Assembly (NCBI RefSeq): GCF_040807025.1
Contig: NC_090964.1
Location: 3,162,001-3,226,000, forward strand
Direction of reading: 5' to 3'
Length of the DNA: 64,000 nucleotides
Source: Struthio camelus
Lineage: Eukaryota; Chordata; Aves; Struthioniformes; Struthionidae
Under the pieces are notes generated by a model. The model was given only the letters and a program-made list of their open reading frames with translations. It was not told where the DNA came from and searched no databases. Of this stretch, positions 13,501 to 28,724 are shown piece after piece (within the stretch, counting starts at the first letter, position 1; every line of letters starts with the position of its first letter). The translations under genes and the position numbers were made by a program.

Positions 13501-16500
13501 TGGTGAGAAGTTTGGCCTCACTCTCAATAGCTAAAGGCAAGGTCCTCTGTCACTTGGTAGGAAATGTCAAGGCCCAAACTTGAGCTGAGACTAGCAGAAG
13601 AGCCCCCAGACATTCTTCAGAGGCATTCATTTATCACTTTCTAGGGGGACAAAATGTTTTTGGATCATTCAAGTTCAGGCAGCTAGGGATGGTGTTATGA
13701 ACTCATGGGAAGAACAGTAAGACCTTGGTGCTGCTAGTAAGATGGCACAAACTGTACATATGAAAAGCCTATTAGCAACTTTAATAATGTAAAATCTATA
13801 AGGACATGAACATGTTTCACTAATGAATAAAACACCCACGGTGTCAGCTCATAGCAATCTTTGTCTTAAACAGGCAAGTTACCATGGCAGAGACCTAATA
13901 AGTTTCAAGTGCCTTTCCCTTGTTTCAGTTGCCTTGGAGTACACTATTTATAATTTAGGGATGATGGAAGACAAGGAAAAAAGGATTTTAAAACTGCCTT
14001 AAACAAAATTCTGCAGCTGATTACAAAAGTCCAACAAAGGGAAAAAAAGTCCAGACCTGTTTCTGCCCCCTTGTCCCACGATTGTCCCATTATCTTATTC
14101 CAATTCACACCAATTTGAATAAGAACAGAATAAGCCTAAAAGGTTTTGAGATAATCCCTTCAAGATTTTGGTTATACATGTTATAGCTCGGGAGTCCAAA
14201 TTTAATCAAAGTGCAGTTATTACCTTGCAGCTGCATTACATATTACAGTTACAATTTGCACAAATGCACTGAGTGACGTTTGAAATCTCTCTGGGTATTG
14301 TATCATTTTGAGAACAAAAGCTAAACATCTTCCTGGGATGCTAAGACAAAGGCCAGAATCAGATCTAATAAAAAGCACAATCAGCTGCAGCTGCAAAACT
14401 AGTACATGAAGGGAAAAAAGACTTTTCAGCAGTTCTGCTTCCTAAGTGAACTTTCTCCCTTGAGCTGCAGGCAACACAACACAGTTAAACCATCAGGTAA
14501 ACGCTGTGATAGTAGAAAGGTCTCTGAGAGATCTGCAAAAAGGCCTGATCTCTGAGGTTTCCAGCACCCACCACTACAGGGATTTCAGTGGATGTTGATG
14601 GCATTCATTTGCTTACAGGACTGAATCCAATTACATGGGAAAGCTCTGGCTCTAGGAAGCTGACTGATTATGTTGTGGTAACCTGCAGAATGCTTCAGTT
14701 AATTCCCCAATTAAATCCTCAATTAACTTATCAGATGTAGGACACACTGAGCTGGACAAGGCACTTGATGCCTCAGCAGATTCCTTTGCCATGCTGGAAG
14801 GAATGTGGAAATCATTCAGGATTAAAATTCCTCTGGCCCATCCAGATTGCCCCTCTGCAAACACAGCAGGATTGCAGCCCTGGGGTGATGGCGGGGACAA
14901 AAGCCTGCTCTCTGATCTGCTACTCGGGCACATCTCCTTCTCACTGCTGGACTCTTAAGACCATGCTCAGGCTTATGCTAGAGAGATCAAGAGAGAGAAG
15001 ATCAAATAAAAATGCCAACTGTTTCCCTATGGGGTGAATAGTGCTGAGTTTCCACACCCGATCCTAGGGCCACCTGGCTTGGCCATTTGCAGGACCACTT
15101 GCTGTTCCATTTCTCCTAAAACAAAGGCTATGAACGGCACTCATTTATATCTGAAAACAACCCAGGTGTGCTTGCATAGAGCATTCCTCTGTTCCTGACC
15201 TAGTTTCTTCTACTCCTCCTGACTGAAACAAATAAATCTTATTACCCCTACACACTCAGCCTGTATATCACAGCTTATATAGCTTGCAGCTGTTCTCACA
15301 GTATCCATGCTGAGGTGTGGGTAGCTCAGCATGCAGGTGTTGTCTGTCTTTTCACACCTTCATTCCCTTTGAGCCCTTTATTCTGTCATGTCTTTCCTAA
15401 TTTTGTTCTCTTCTCAGTACAGATTTGAGCTTATAACCTGCTCATACATAACAGTCTGTCTTATCTGCAGGCATGGAGTGGAGTTTGCAGGAATGTTTAA
15501 CAAAAGGAGCTGGAAGCATTAGCTTGACTGCAGCTCAGCAGGAAAGTGCACCAAAAGCCTTTCACTGCACTGGAGGATCTCTTCTATAATGACTCACTTT
15601 GTGCAGGGAAATGTTATAAATTTAGACAGAAATTAGTAGCACAAGTGTGTGAACGTTTCTTCATTGACAGTTAAGCAAAAACAGTATAAAAATTAGGTGT
15701 GAAGTGGCCTCTAAATGAAAATGCCACTTATAGCTACATCAGCCTAGTAGAAAAAGAGTGCAAATGGTTTTGTTTCAAGAATGCAAACAGTTTAATTTCA
15801 GGAGTTTTGATTGAATTAAATAGAAGTTCACATTATCCAGCAATTTAATTAACTGAAAGTCAATGTATTTCTCACACATTTCATAAAGATGAATAATTCA
15901 ATCATGTAAGATTTCAAAGAGTACTTAAAGCAGGATTTTGCTACATTTAAGACTGTATGAGCTACGGCTGATTTGGCCTTTTTCATGCAGTCCACTTTTA
16001 GACATTCCGCACTGTTTACATGATTCATTAATTATCCACCAACGAAGGTTGCACATACGCATTCAGAAAGGAATTGACATCCCCCAGTGTTTTGCCTCTT
16101 CCAAATTAGAAACCAAAGGGCAGAGAAAGAGGAAGAGTCTGCAAAGTCAGGTCCTAAATCTAGGGGTCTACACTTGCAAAAAAATCAGTATAAGAGAGTG
16201 GAAGACATTTCAGACTGATGAGCCCCTTAAAGGACTCTGCATTGTGGAGCTGCTTCCACCCTTCACAGCAGATACAGGGGTGTCACTTTGACAAGTCATG
16301 GAGCTCTTCATGGAGGCTTCTGCTCAGTCATAATGCATATTTCAGTATATCTGCTATCCACATAGCCAAAGGTTTTTGTAGGGACTCAGGATTTTGATTA
16401 AAGAGGGTGTCAGATCCCATGATGGCTCATACCCCAATCAGCAATGAATCAATCATTCCAGTTCTGCTGATAACAAGAGTTGGTACCAATACCTCCACTC

Positions 16501-19500
16501 CTATTGCCAGCAGGGAGCCAGAGAGGCTGGCTGTTAGAGGCAAAGCCCAAGACTTTTGTTGGGTTTCTTTGACTTTGACTATTGACCACAAAAACCCCAC
16601 TGGGTGTTGATCCCATGGATGGGTCTGTGGAGATGCCATCTCTCATCATGGGACAGCAGACCCACAGCTGAGGTGGGCAGAACACAGGTTCAGCTGCTTC
16701 TGTAGGTTTTCCTTCTAGCACAGCTTCACCTCTGCAAAAGTCTATCCAAGAATCCCACCAGGGCGGTCTTCTCCTCTCAGGTGTCATTGTCAAACTGAAT
16801 TTCCCTCATTGTCTCTCTGAAGAGTCTCTGGACTCTGCCTGACCAAAGCTAGGTGTCTCACAGTGAGCTCCCCCAGATAGTATGAGGCCAACCCCCTGGT
16901 TCTTTCTGCCTCCCCTCTCTTCTCCCTGCCTGGCTTGCCTGGAAAAGAATCAGAGAACTGCCATTGTGTGACCTGACCTTCTCCAGCCAGCTACCTCGGC
17001 CTGAAAACTCTTCTGTGAGTACATTTGCTCATTTGGTTTCTCATAACCTCTGGTCACGCTGGTGTCCTCTCACTTAGGCTCCTCTGTTTCCTTTGTACTT
17101 TGTCAGTGGAGCTTCTCCTGCATGTGCTGAGCTGTGCTGATCGGTCCTCTAGCCAAGGTCAGGTCCCCATGGCTCATGCATATTGCTGTGTTGGTATTAT
17201 CCTCTCCCCTGCTGACCATCACACATGCTCTGCTTCTAAAATGGAAGAAGAATGCTACATTTTTAAAGGCAGAAGAACCTGAGGGAACGTGACACTTGGG
17301 TGACACAGTCTGCATCTTCTCTTCTCTGCAGGAGAGAGTGATCTTGTCAGATGCTTTGCTGCTTCTGTTATGGAGTGAAACATGGAGATCTGATCTCATC
17401 CCCTAAATCTGCCAGAAATCTTATGTGACCTTCAGCAAAGCACGTAGTGTCTTCGTCCCTGGATCACCATCTTAAAACAGGCAGACCACAAATTTGTGGG
17501 AGAACCCAGCTTCCTCCCAGTGCGGATGACAGATGCTAGTCTTTGAAAGGTATTTCTCCTTGACACGAGGAGCAGCCCCCAACCTTCCCCTGCAGTGTAG
17601 TGAAAAAGCAGCTCCCGTATGCCTTGGATAGAGCTGAATCCTGCACTGGAGTCAGATCACTTCCAGAAGAAATGGGAAGTCCTGATGTTCTCCAGCTCTC
17701 CAGAAATCACCTTTGCTACCAGGCAAATGTTGAAGTCAAAACTGACAGTTCATTCATTACAATGCATTTATTATAAATACAGGTTTAGAGATGGGGTATA
17801 GAAAAAAATGAAGCATGCTACCAGTATTTTAAATAAGCTCCAAAAAGATTCTGTTCCAGGGGATCAGTGAGCTGTCGGGACACTTACACAAGACATGGAG
17901 TGGAACCAGTACTTAAATAAAATTCCAGTGTTTGGCCCTTCCACTACAGACTTCTGAATTAGGGATAAGTATAACTTCACATTCCCACACCCTCTCTGGA
18001 ATTTTGCTTAGAATAAAGCTTTTCCTCACTGTGATTACCTGTGATACGCACATCTCGTCTTACCTGACTATGGACTGTTCCCACTTAACTTTAACAGTAG
18101 TGATGACCTTTGACTGGGACAGCCACCTTCTCACCAGACAACAAACAGACTGAGGAGGAGGGCAGGGCCCAGCCTCTGGCCATGACTTTGTTATATACTA
18201 CCAGGTATACTGTGTATAAGCACATACACGGACAACCACGCTTTCTACGTGCATATCCCTGAAAACGTCTCATGGATCAAGGCCTAGACACGATGGTAGT
18301 CAAAAAGCTGTTTGGGGGATAATGAGCCTGGGGTATATTTCAACCTAAGGAAAAACGTTAGGGAATTACACTCATCCTTTTCTGTCTTTTCTATTTATAT
18401 TATGAACTGTTGGGAAAGAGGTGATCTCTTGATGTGTGTCTGCACAGCAGTACCTCAAGCCTTCGTTTGGGCCTTGGCACACTTGGCTAGTACAAACAGC
18501 AGACATTAAAATAAACCTCAGTCACACTCTGTTTATGTATTGTACATTGCAAATAACGAGATCAAAACCTGTTTTGCCTCTTGGCACCTCGCTGCTTTGC
18601 TGAATGTTCAGTGTTCCTGCCCCACTGGGGAGAGGTTGTATTTCAGCTTTTGCAAATCTGACTCTGCACTAAGTAATCACATTACCACATGCAGCACCAA
18701 GCCTCTCTATTCTGATAGCAACGTCCTCTTTGTCTGCATGTAGAAGGTGCCATCACAGCAAGTTCTGCTCATTCATCGAACACCGAGCCCGATGAGCTTT
18801 CCTTGTTTTATCATGATGGCAAGAGGCTAGTGTTTACTTGTGAAAGTTGCTATTACACCCTGGTATCCCAGGGTGAAGTCACCTCTGCAGACTTTCCTAT
18901 AGGTCATTTGCCTAGCCCTTTCACCTTTCTGTACCTAGCTTCTTCTTCAAAACTCTGTTCATTGCCACGACAATGTTGGATGAGCACCTTTGTGAGATAA
19001 TTTTATAATAGCTGCATGTAGTTACTAAAAAAGGGACCAATTAGTCTCCTCAGGCAACGAGAACAGAAAGTTGACAGACTTTCCCTCACACCAGGGAAAA
19101 TTTACATTAAGCATAAAAATACAAAACAAAAGAACAATACACCTGGAGTTGGACAGCATCCTGAGAAACATCAGAGAAATCCCTGAGATGGACAAGCAGA
19201 CAACATTAAAGAGGCAGATTTAAATGACTATATGGGAACAGGACAGGCTGAAGACATTAGGGGCCAGGTGATTCTGGGCAAAATCCAACCTCTATGTTGC
19301 CTGGGGATGGGAAGTCTGTTGTCCCTATGACATTATTTTTCTTGAACTACCCACTAGTCCTTTTACCAGCTTTCCTCACCACTACTAGAGGCAACCTACC
19401 GGGCTAGAGAACTAGCAGACCTGTCTCAGCACCGTGGATTGTTAGGAAATCTAAATTGCACGGTTCACGTACAAGCACAAGCCAGCTCTCCTAGGAGCAG

Positions 19501-19956
19501 ATGCTATTAAACTTTGCTTAGCCATTCAGTCAGAGAAGAGGCTCTTGTTGATCTTGCCTTTTGTCCTTGTACACCTCCATAATAGACTTTCTGGCAGCTG
19601 GCCTTGCCTCTCCAGAGCGCATGAGCTGGAAACCCAGCATGCTAGAGGAGCTGAATGCAAACGCACCCACTCAGTCTTCTGATGTTATGACTGGTTTCTC
19701 TCTTCAGATCACCTGTGTCCAGCAAATCGCTCACCAGCACCCCTCAGAGAAGGAAATTTCACGTTTTCAAAGGAAAATGTCTCATTCTGGGTCTGCAAGT
19801 GGAATTTCTCTGAGGGTGAAATCTGCAAACATGTGAATCTGCAGACTGCACTGTCATCAGGTTGTCCAAACAGTGACCAGCAACTCAAACAAGCAGCAGC
19901 GTCACCCCTTGACGAGCGCTTGGCTTTGGCAGATCTCAGTTTGCTTCATGCAGGAG

Positions 19957-20017
19957 AACTGTAAAACTAATTGTAATGAGGGAACTGTACTAACTGTAAA
20001 ACTAATTTAAATGAGAG
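19957..20017. repeat. Imperfect 35-base tandem duplication
   Basis: The word AACTGTAAAACTAATT occurs at 19,957 and again 35 bases later at 19,992. Each copy is followed by a similar AATGAG-containing stretch, giving about 26 bases of homology per copy. Confidence 0.75.
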
Positions 20018-23000
20018 AAACAAGCCAGTGCAGGATCAGGCCCCAGGTCAGCCAGTCTCATGGTGGAAGCTAAAGCCTTGCCTCTTTGTGTATCCATGTG
20101 GGCAGGACATAGGCACACAAGAAGGCAGAGACCAAGTACCAGCAGGTTCAGTAATGAAAACACACAGCTTTGTAATGTCCTTTCCATTGCAGATCTCAAA
20201 ATGCTGTCCCTAAAAGGTCAGGGTCTTTGGCCCTATCTTACACAGGAGAAACCCAAGCACAGAACTTTGATATGACTTCCTCAACAGGCTATTATCAGGG
20301 TGAGGACAGAGAGCTGGTCTCAGTCCAGCACTCTGTCCAAGGGCAGCACAAGCTTCATCATGCAGAGTCAAAAGCCTTAATCCCCAGCACATGCTGCCTT
20401 CTGCTTTCAACAAAAATTTCTCTTCTCACCTATCCCCTTCTCTGGTGATGCACTGCCCCTTCCTCAGCCAGCCCTGCAGGCTGCAATCTTCCTATCAGGT
20501 CACGATCCTCCTCTAACCAAAACACTTCTTTCCTAGCACAGCTGAACTCCACAGCGCCCCCACTGGGTTTCAGTACTTGCTTCCTTGGGTGGTCCAGCAA
20601 AGTGAAAGAGATTCCTTTCCTTCATGGAGAAAAAGAAGTAGATTAGAAGAGTCTTGCAGGTGAACAGACCCACCTGAAAGAACCAAGACTTACTAGGAAG
20701 GATCACAGTTCCTCAGTCACAGCAGGATGGAGGAAAACTACAGCTAATCTAAGACTGCACCGTACAGACTGGCACCCCGAATGGCACTGTCTTCAAATGC
20801 CATCTACCATCCATAGCCCGTATGTGGTACTCCAATACTTGTTCCTGAGAGCAGCACGGATGGCACCACTGCCTGGCCATGTCCCTTTGTTGCTTCAGAA
20901 ATTGCTCTTTTGCTGTTCAATTCCACCATCTAGTGGACGTTTCTGGAGAAGATCCAGCACAGCCATACACATCGCAAGACAAGAGAACAAGAGCTACTAC
21001 AGAACTGGTAATACACTATGCATCATCCTCAAATTGCTCTTCTTCTTAATTTTTTTTAGACCCTTTGTAAAATTTGCCCAAACCCCTTTGTTACAGAAAG
21101 TAACAGATATGTTTACTTAGCATTTCAGTGAACATCTGACCAAGTTCAGAATAAAAGGGTATGTATCTTCATCCCAGTAAAGGAGTTGCACACTTTACAC
21201 AAAGCCTGTATCAGTCTTGCATATGGAAATCTAAAGAAGTGATAGAGAAGGCCCAAGGGGAATGTCCTGCTATGTGAAAGGGAGGATAACCCCGAGGGGC
21301 CCAACTGATAGCTTCGTAAAAGGAAATGTTGTTCCCAGATCAAACTCTGTACAAAGTCTGCTTGCCACTTGTGAATGACTCCATGTCACACCTGCTAAGT
21401 TTATGACAGTGAAACATCAGATGAAAACTAGTGGTGATTACATGGTGGAAATCAAATATAGAAGACTTTCTCCAGTGTGTTCCAAGGCCTGGTTGACCTC
21501 TGCAATGGCTCTGATCCACACGTTGATGTGAATCTGCCAGAAGAAACCAAAAATGTTTGTATTTTCAGAGTCTTCCCTACAGAAGAAAAAGCAGTGTAGT
21601 ACCTCAGGTAATATATCCCTCTGTTAATAAGAGAGAGCTGCCACTACCACGACTGAAGAAGCTTTCTAGTAGACATCTGAATCACAGTTGGGACTATTTC
21701 ATCACCATTTCAGCAGCTACAGAGTAACAATGGAGGGTGCATCCGGAGAGGAATGGCAGATTATGGTCACTCTCATGTCTTGATTTTTAGCTGCTTGTAA
21801 CATTCTGCATTAAAAAAGAGCCAAAGATAGTTTCAACAGGCACTTAGAGACAGAGATGTCCAGGGCACTTCAGCAGAATGTGAGATATGCCACTTAACCA
21901 ACACATCTTGTCAACAGGAGGCTTTGTACACTCCTCGGAGTGAAAGGTAGTATTTTAGGTATGTTCTTTGCATAGCATTTTAAGTTGCTTATTGTAGTTT
22001 GCAGTCTATAGCAGTGTTAGTGTGCTAATAATCTGTGTGAATTACTGCCTTCTACAGGTGTTGCTTTGGTGTGCTCTGCACAGCAGAAAGGAGAACAGAG
22101 AAGGTGAGGTGGGCGCATCTTCTGTATGTGTGTTACCACTGCATAAATCTTCTTTCGGATGCATAGCTAGGTGGCTGCCAACGCCTTCCCATCTGGAAGG
22201 GTTCACTGGTGATATGAGGCATCACAGATGTTTTGCAATTTTCTGTGAAGTTTTCAAACTGTGTGGCACTGCCAGTCAAAAAATAATAATAAAAAAAAGA
22301 TTAAGAACTTTTATAAAAGAGGGCAAGTAGTAGCATTTTAAATGAAAGAAAAGGGCATTTGATTTCACAAGACTTGGAGGATTTGACTCACCCCAGATAT
22401 TATCTCAGTCTCTTAGGGACAGATCAAGACTGTGTTTGGGCTCAGGCAGAGCAAGAGTGCTAGGGTGACAGCCAGCTGCTTTTGTTTATGCCAGAAAAAC
22501 AGGACCAAATACTCAACCTGTCCCTGATGATTCCAGCTTTCTCCTGCACAGCCCTCTCTTGCTGCCACCAAAGGAGAGGTCAGGGCAGACGGGGTGCCAG
22601 CTATGGCTATGAGAGGCAGGTGCTCCTTTCATAACCCAGGAGCAACCAGTATTTCCAGGCTTCTTGCTCTTAAGTCTTGTTCCCTCTCCTCTGCATAGCA
22701 GGAGAAGGTTCAGTCCTAACCCCTCCAGGACCCCAGTGCTGCATCAGCAGTAGGGAGAACAGGCAGCTAAGACTGGCTACTATGGGTGAAGGGGAGGCAT
22801 CTCCTGGGTGCAAGAGGGGAGCATGGGTGGCATGGGGCATGGTCTGCTCAGGAGAGGCAGGCAGCTGAACAGGGTGTGGAGTTGCTGTGTGTACCCAGAG
22901 GAGCACCCTGGTAGCAGAGAAAGGGAGGGCAAGATGGGGGTTGAATAGGTCGTTCCATACTGCCCCCTTGCCCCAGGAAGCTAGATTAGGTACTCTCAGC

Positions 23001-26000
23001 CACATCGTTGTCATTTGAGTCACATGGAGGGAATTAAGGTAGGCAGTATTCAAAACAGTATGAGCTCAACCCTCCCACCCCCAATATGACGCATCTAAGA
23101 CGGGTCATAAACGTGAATATCAGGCAAGTGTGGTACCAATAACAATAAAGGCAAAATGTTTTCTCTGCAGTGCTGCCCAGTGTTGGGCTGGCAGCAAGCC
23201 CACCAGGCTACAGGATCCTTCTCTACAGTCTCCTGGATATCACATCACTGCTGACTGTCAGAAACACTTCAGTGCAGGACCAACTTTAGCAGTGTTTTTC
23301 ACTTGTTAAAGTGAAGAAGAGTTACTAGCCTGAACTAATGTATCTGATTGTCAAAATCTTGTTGTGACAGGTCACATTTTCATCTTCATGGTGTGATCAT
23401 ACTAAGCAAGCTGCAAAGGTTTCAAATGCACTAACCACCTTTCTCCCCATTAGAGAAGCAGGCACTTCTTGGATGTCAGCCATCCCTTCCCAGAGCAGAC
23501 ATGCAAACCAAGTTAGTGCCTGTGAGAGGTGAACGCCTCTCCTCTGCCTTTAACAGAAGAATAAACTACTAGTTTAGGGGAAAACGTCTGCACTGTAGGC
23601 TCTGAATACCACGTCAGGCATGTGTGATTTCATCAGTGTTTGTTTTTACTGCTTCCTTGCATCCATTACCCCACTGACCACCCAGCAGTGTACAGTGTTC
23701 TGGCTATTCTAACAGAAGAGTCCTTCCATTTTTGGACTCCATCTATTCAGCTCCATTTTGGAGTAATTGGCTTCAAGTGCATAGCAGTTTCCTCAGCAAA
23801 TGATGATATAAGCAGAGCTGTTCTTCTGACGCTCAGGTTTGTTTCAATATGCACCTCCAAAAAGGCCCTGCGCATTGCACACAGCCCAGGAGCCACCGCT
23901 TGGCACTGCCTAGGCAGTGAGGGCTCCCTTCTTTTTAAAGGGAACTAGAGCCAAGAAATGTAGCAAAGTCACAGCTGATACACTTTACTTTGGCAGCAAG
24001 ATCTCCGAATATGGGGCAACAGTGGGATTCAGACTAGGGGACAACTGGCTCATACCTGAAGGCAATTGGTTCTACGTGGGTCTTAAATAATGATCTTTAT
24101 TAGTGAATGCAGAAATACGGAGTGTGAAGGCACAGCCGCAATCAGAGATCAGAGCACACTTTCCCATCCCCTTCAGCACTGTGGAGACAGGCACTTGAAA
24201 TGGCAGTGAGAGCATCATTAAATAGGAGCAAAAGGGTTACCTTACAGACATCACCCTCTTACATCAGCCCCTTCAACGTATCTGCCAAGGCATGTGTTTG
24301 TATGACACCCCCTTTCATCACACAAATCCAACTTCAATGTCCACACAGCAAAGATGTGCGCACATCTCTGATGTACGGCATTTTACAATAACACGGCAAA
24401 GAAAAGGCTGCTACAGCTGTTACACCTTTACTGTAACATCATTTGGCTATTAGTTGCTCCACTGAAACTTATTTCTTATTATCACACCTGATTTTTACCA
24501 ACTATCTACCCCTGGAGAAAATGAAGTCAAGTCTCACACAACATTTCTTGCGTTAGCAAAAATTTGCTAGGGAGACATTTGAGAAAACTTTCAATTTAAT
24601 GCTATGTTCACTGCAGATTTTGATTCACCTTTTCCGATGACCTCTCTAAAATAACTTTGCCCACAGAATCCAGTTTGTTCTGTGGTTGCTCTGCCAAGAA
24701 GGTCCTTTACTGCTTTGGCATGGCCAAGGAAGATGCAAGACAAGAGCCTCATTGGGCAAAACGTAACTGTGTTAAAACCTTTTTCTCCCAAATACATGCA
24801 GCTGATTTCCAAAGCAGTGATGGGGGGAGGAATATGTATTTGTGAGTGTTTGCTGCTATAAACTGTTTTCTGACTTTACCGGGATGCCACAGCAGTAGGG
24901 AATTAATTCAGGGTGGGCCACAGGGCTTAGGTAGAAGAAGAATGGCAGAGGTGAAGATAAGGGGAAAAACATCTAAAAGCTATATGAGCAGGGAATAAGG
25001 AACGGGCTTAAGAATTAGGATGCTCTGGAGAAGAAAGATTAAGGTCCAGCAAACGTGAAGAGAGATTGGCAAGGCCTGAGAAGAGCTCAGAGCAGCTGTG
25101 CGAAGGAGATTATTGATGAGGAGGGATAGAGCGGAACGTGGCTATGCAGAGCCCAGGTATAGGGGAAGACTATCACCTGCTTAAAAATGTTTCTACTCAT
25201 TTCTCTTCCTCGTCTCCTAATTCTCCCACATACTCTACTGGTGGATTTATGAGGGCCTGCAGAAGCACAGGACTGGTTTGATAAGCCTCCTTCTGCTTGT
25301 GAACCAGGCCTTTCATCTTGCAGACATTATATTAGGGAAAATCAGTTTTTCTGTGGAAATTATTTTAGGGCAAAGAAAGAAAAAAGCAAATGCAAAACCA
25401 AGATGAAGGCGGTGAACTTGCTAAGAAAAGCCCTTAATTAAAAAAAAATTAAATGTGCCTTTCAGTGGAAACACAAATCCCAATTCCTACAATCTACAAC
25501 ATTTTCAAGAATCCGGCACCCCTAAGCATTTAAGCAATAAGCAAGTTTGAATATTTGAGGATTCCAACACTTTCTTTCATCGCATAATCACCATAAAACA
25601 TTAACAGCATTAGAACTATGGCACTCATCTGAGCCAAATATTTTCCAACTAATTTGTTCTGCTGTTGAACAAATCCTATTAAATAAATAGAGTGGATCTA
25701 TTTCAGCTCCTTTTACATATACAAAAAGTAAGATATTCACAACTTGTATTTTACTGGGGGAGACCCAAGAGCCAGACATCATAAGGGCAAAACTGTAAAA
25801 CAGTAACGCTACCACTATCTCCCTACTTCCCCTCAGAAAAGTCCATCTAGTTTTGCCCACTTTGAGATATCTATGATTTGACTTTTCTGGGTCACTGTTA
25901 TTCCACACCATTTAATATTCACAATCAGCTTCCATTGAGTTCAGTTATCATTTAAGCACCACTGGATATCTAACTCCTGAGGCCTTAATTAGGCACTGAG

Positions 26001-28652
26001 GAAATGACTCATATCTCTAAAAGTAGATGCCCACATTTAGTTTACATACGCCTCCAAAAGTAAGGGTCTGCTTCAGTCACAAAGTGATTGCCATAGGCAG
26101 ATAGCATATGCCCTATTAACGCAACAGGAGACGCTGGGATGTCTTGACCCAGCCCCAGGAGAACTCAATTGCCCTATGCCTTATCAAACGTGCCACGGGA
26201 CAGTCAATGCAGTCAACGCACACCGAATGAGTACATGTGTGCACATACAGGCATGCTTTCCTGCATTTCTGCACACTTTCACCCCTTCATCAGAACTATC
26301 ACTACTCCCTTCTTAAAAAAGACCTTGGAAACAAATGTTCTTCTCACTTATGAGCTACGTATGTAACGGAAGAATACATGAGCACTTTGCAGAGAGACAA
26401 AATAGCACTATCAGACAATTCTGAAAGCAGATGCTTTCTCAGAGGAGTCCTGCCAAGGGTACCAAACATTGTGCACTACTCTGTGCACTATCACTCTGCA
26501 CACCAGCAGCCAGGGAAAACATCCTGCTTCTGGGGAAGGCAAGAGGCAGTTTTGGCCATAGAGCTGATCAACATACAGGAGAATATGCCCATGGAGAAAC
26601 ATGCTGGCAGACCACATGAGCACTAGAAGAGGATAAAATCAGCACTGACAGAATCCACTGACAAACACATTTACACAACATAGACAACAAACACACATTT
26701 CAGTGCCAGCTAGGAGAGCCTGGAACAACATCCCCACCACCACCCTCAAAATTCCTGGCATGGCCGCTTGGGGACACGGAACATTGTCTCAACACACATC
26801 ACAGGCTGACACAGGCAGCTTTGTGTCAACCAGCACAAATACCAGGAACACCAGCCTAGGCACACCTCTGTCACCAGGCTGGACAACGTACATTTGTGTC
26901 TCACCTACACCAAATATTGCATCCACTCCCGCCACATGAGATGGGCAAATTCACTCCCTCCGTGCTACACGAGATCCTCTGGATTCTTGCTATGACAGGC
27001 AAAAACCTCAGCTGCTGGACAGTCTGGAGATCCCACAGGCCACCAGCTAGATTTGTGCAGTAACCTTCCTCAGTCCAGGAACAGAGCTCAGTGAATTTCA
27101 ACGCCACGGCCAAAAAGGGAACATCACCAGCACATTACTGATGCCTTTGACTCCTACTCACACCTTCTCCAGCTAATTACACAGTGTGAGGGTCCCTGCA
27201 CTGTCTTGACATTCCCTTAGGCACAACCACCAAGCAGCCATCTTGTCTGCAAGCATGGGAAGACATGGGATGACACACTGTCAGCTGCTGGAGCATCAAA
27301 ACAGCACTAGGAGTCTATATTCAGGCAGCTGAATTGCATGCCAGAAACATATAGGCTGTGGAAGTTTTGGGCTAAGTGACTCCTGTGGCGTGACAGAGTA
27401 AGAGCAGGGCTACAACTGAGTTTTCTAGAAAAGCATTTACATGAGATTCTCCTTTGTCTCTCAGGATCTTCATTAAAAGGTCAACAATCTGCCACAAAAC
27501 CTCTTTCATATGGCAGCCTGAAGAGGGGCCTCTGATAAAAGCTGTAGCAACAATGAGGATATTAGAAGGAACCGACTGGCTTCCCTTCATTGTTTCTTTC
27601 TTTGCTACCATTTGCATCTGGTGCTATTGGGCATAGTGATTTTGTGGGGAGAGTGTACAACCGGGGCATGCTAGCTACAATCGGTAGCAAGGCAGTTCAA
27701 CATTAACCCATCCACAAAAAGGCTTCTTTGATGTGTGCAACATCCACCAAAACGTTAAGATGTTCTTTGCAAAAGCATCTGAATATTTGGATTAGGGAAT
27801 GACATTTTTAGTTTCTTTAAATAATCAAAATATGTCTTTTGTGCAATCAGAGCACTCCTCTCACTGAAGAGAGCCAAGGCTGTGATATCACAGAAGGATA
27901 ATACATTTAACAAAGACTAAAAAGCATGAACCATGACAGGAAAAAAAAAAAAAGAAAATGAAAATGAATCCTGAAAATGAAGCTGATGTGGCCCAGTGCT
28001 GAATAAGAGGAGCACACGTTCAGTCACCAAGACAAAGAGCGATGTTCTTCAACTGCAGGGAAGACGCACGACAGAGAAAAGAAAGTAGGGGAAAACAAAA
28101 GGACAAAACTAGCCTGAAGTAGCATTAAATATCATGAAACCAAGAGATCTAGTGATTTATTTAAGATTGTATTTCCATGTAAGCAATTGCATTTGCTACA
28201 GAAAAGCTAGACGATTAAGGAATACTAGGACAATCACACAATCTACTAATCTATAACCAAAAGCCTGTGAGAACATTTAGAATAATTTAAGACCAGGAGA
28301 TCGAGCAAGCAGAAAGAGTAAAATGCGTGTGGAGCATCGGGAGCAGTAGCCTGACAACGCGGATCGGTCTGTCCAACAGCAAGGAGAAATCCCCTTGTTT
28401 GAAATTCCATACATCAGTCTAAAAACATGCTGAAGGAGAAACGCTGGCCTACTGTTGACCAACGCAAAAACATCTTCTGAACCTAACACAGCCAGGTTCT
28501 CCCTCTGTCCTCCTCGGCATTTGCTTGGACTTATTCCTCTTTCCCAGAAACCACCCAGTGGGGTGGGGGTGGGGTGTAAAGAAACCTTTGTCTGGTATTT
28601 TGAGCCTCGTGAGTTCCTTTCAGTTCTGTTTCCCTAGTAAACAAAGAGCAGC

Positions 28653-28724
28653 TGTCAATATCCAGGGTGGAGGGAGGCAGAAAGGACTGTTAATATCCAG
28701 TGTGGAGGGAGTTCCTGAAAGGAC
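28653..28724. repeat. Imperfect tandem duplication upstream of the CTPS1 promoter
   Basis: Two adjacent copies of about 35-37 bases start at 28,653 and 28,688. Both begin TGTYAATATCCAG, continue with GTGGAGGGAG and end in GAAAGGAC/AGAAAGGAC. The second copy carries a small indel (GTTCCT against GCA). It lies a few hundred bases upstream of the CpG island. Confidence 0.8.
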
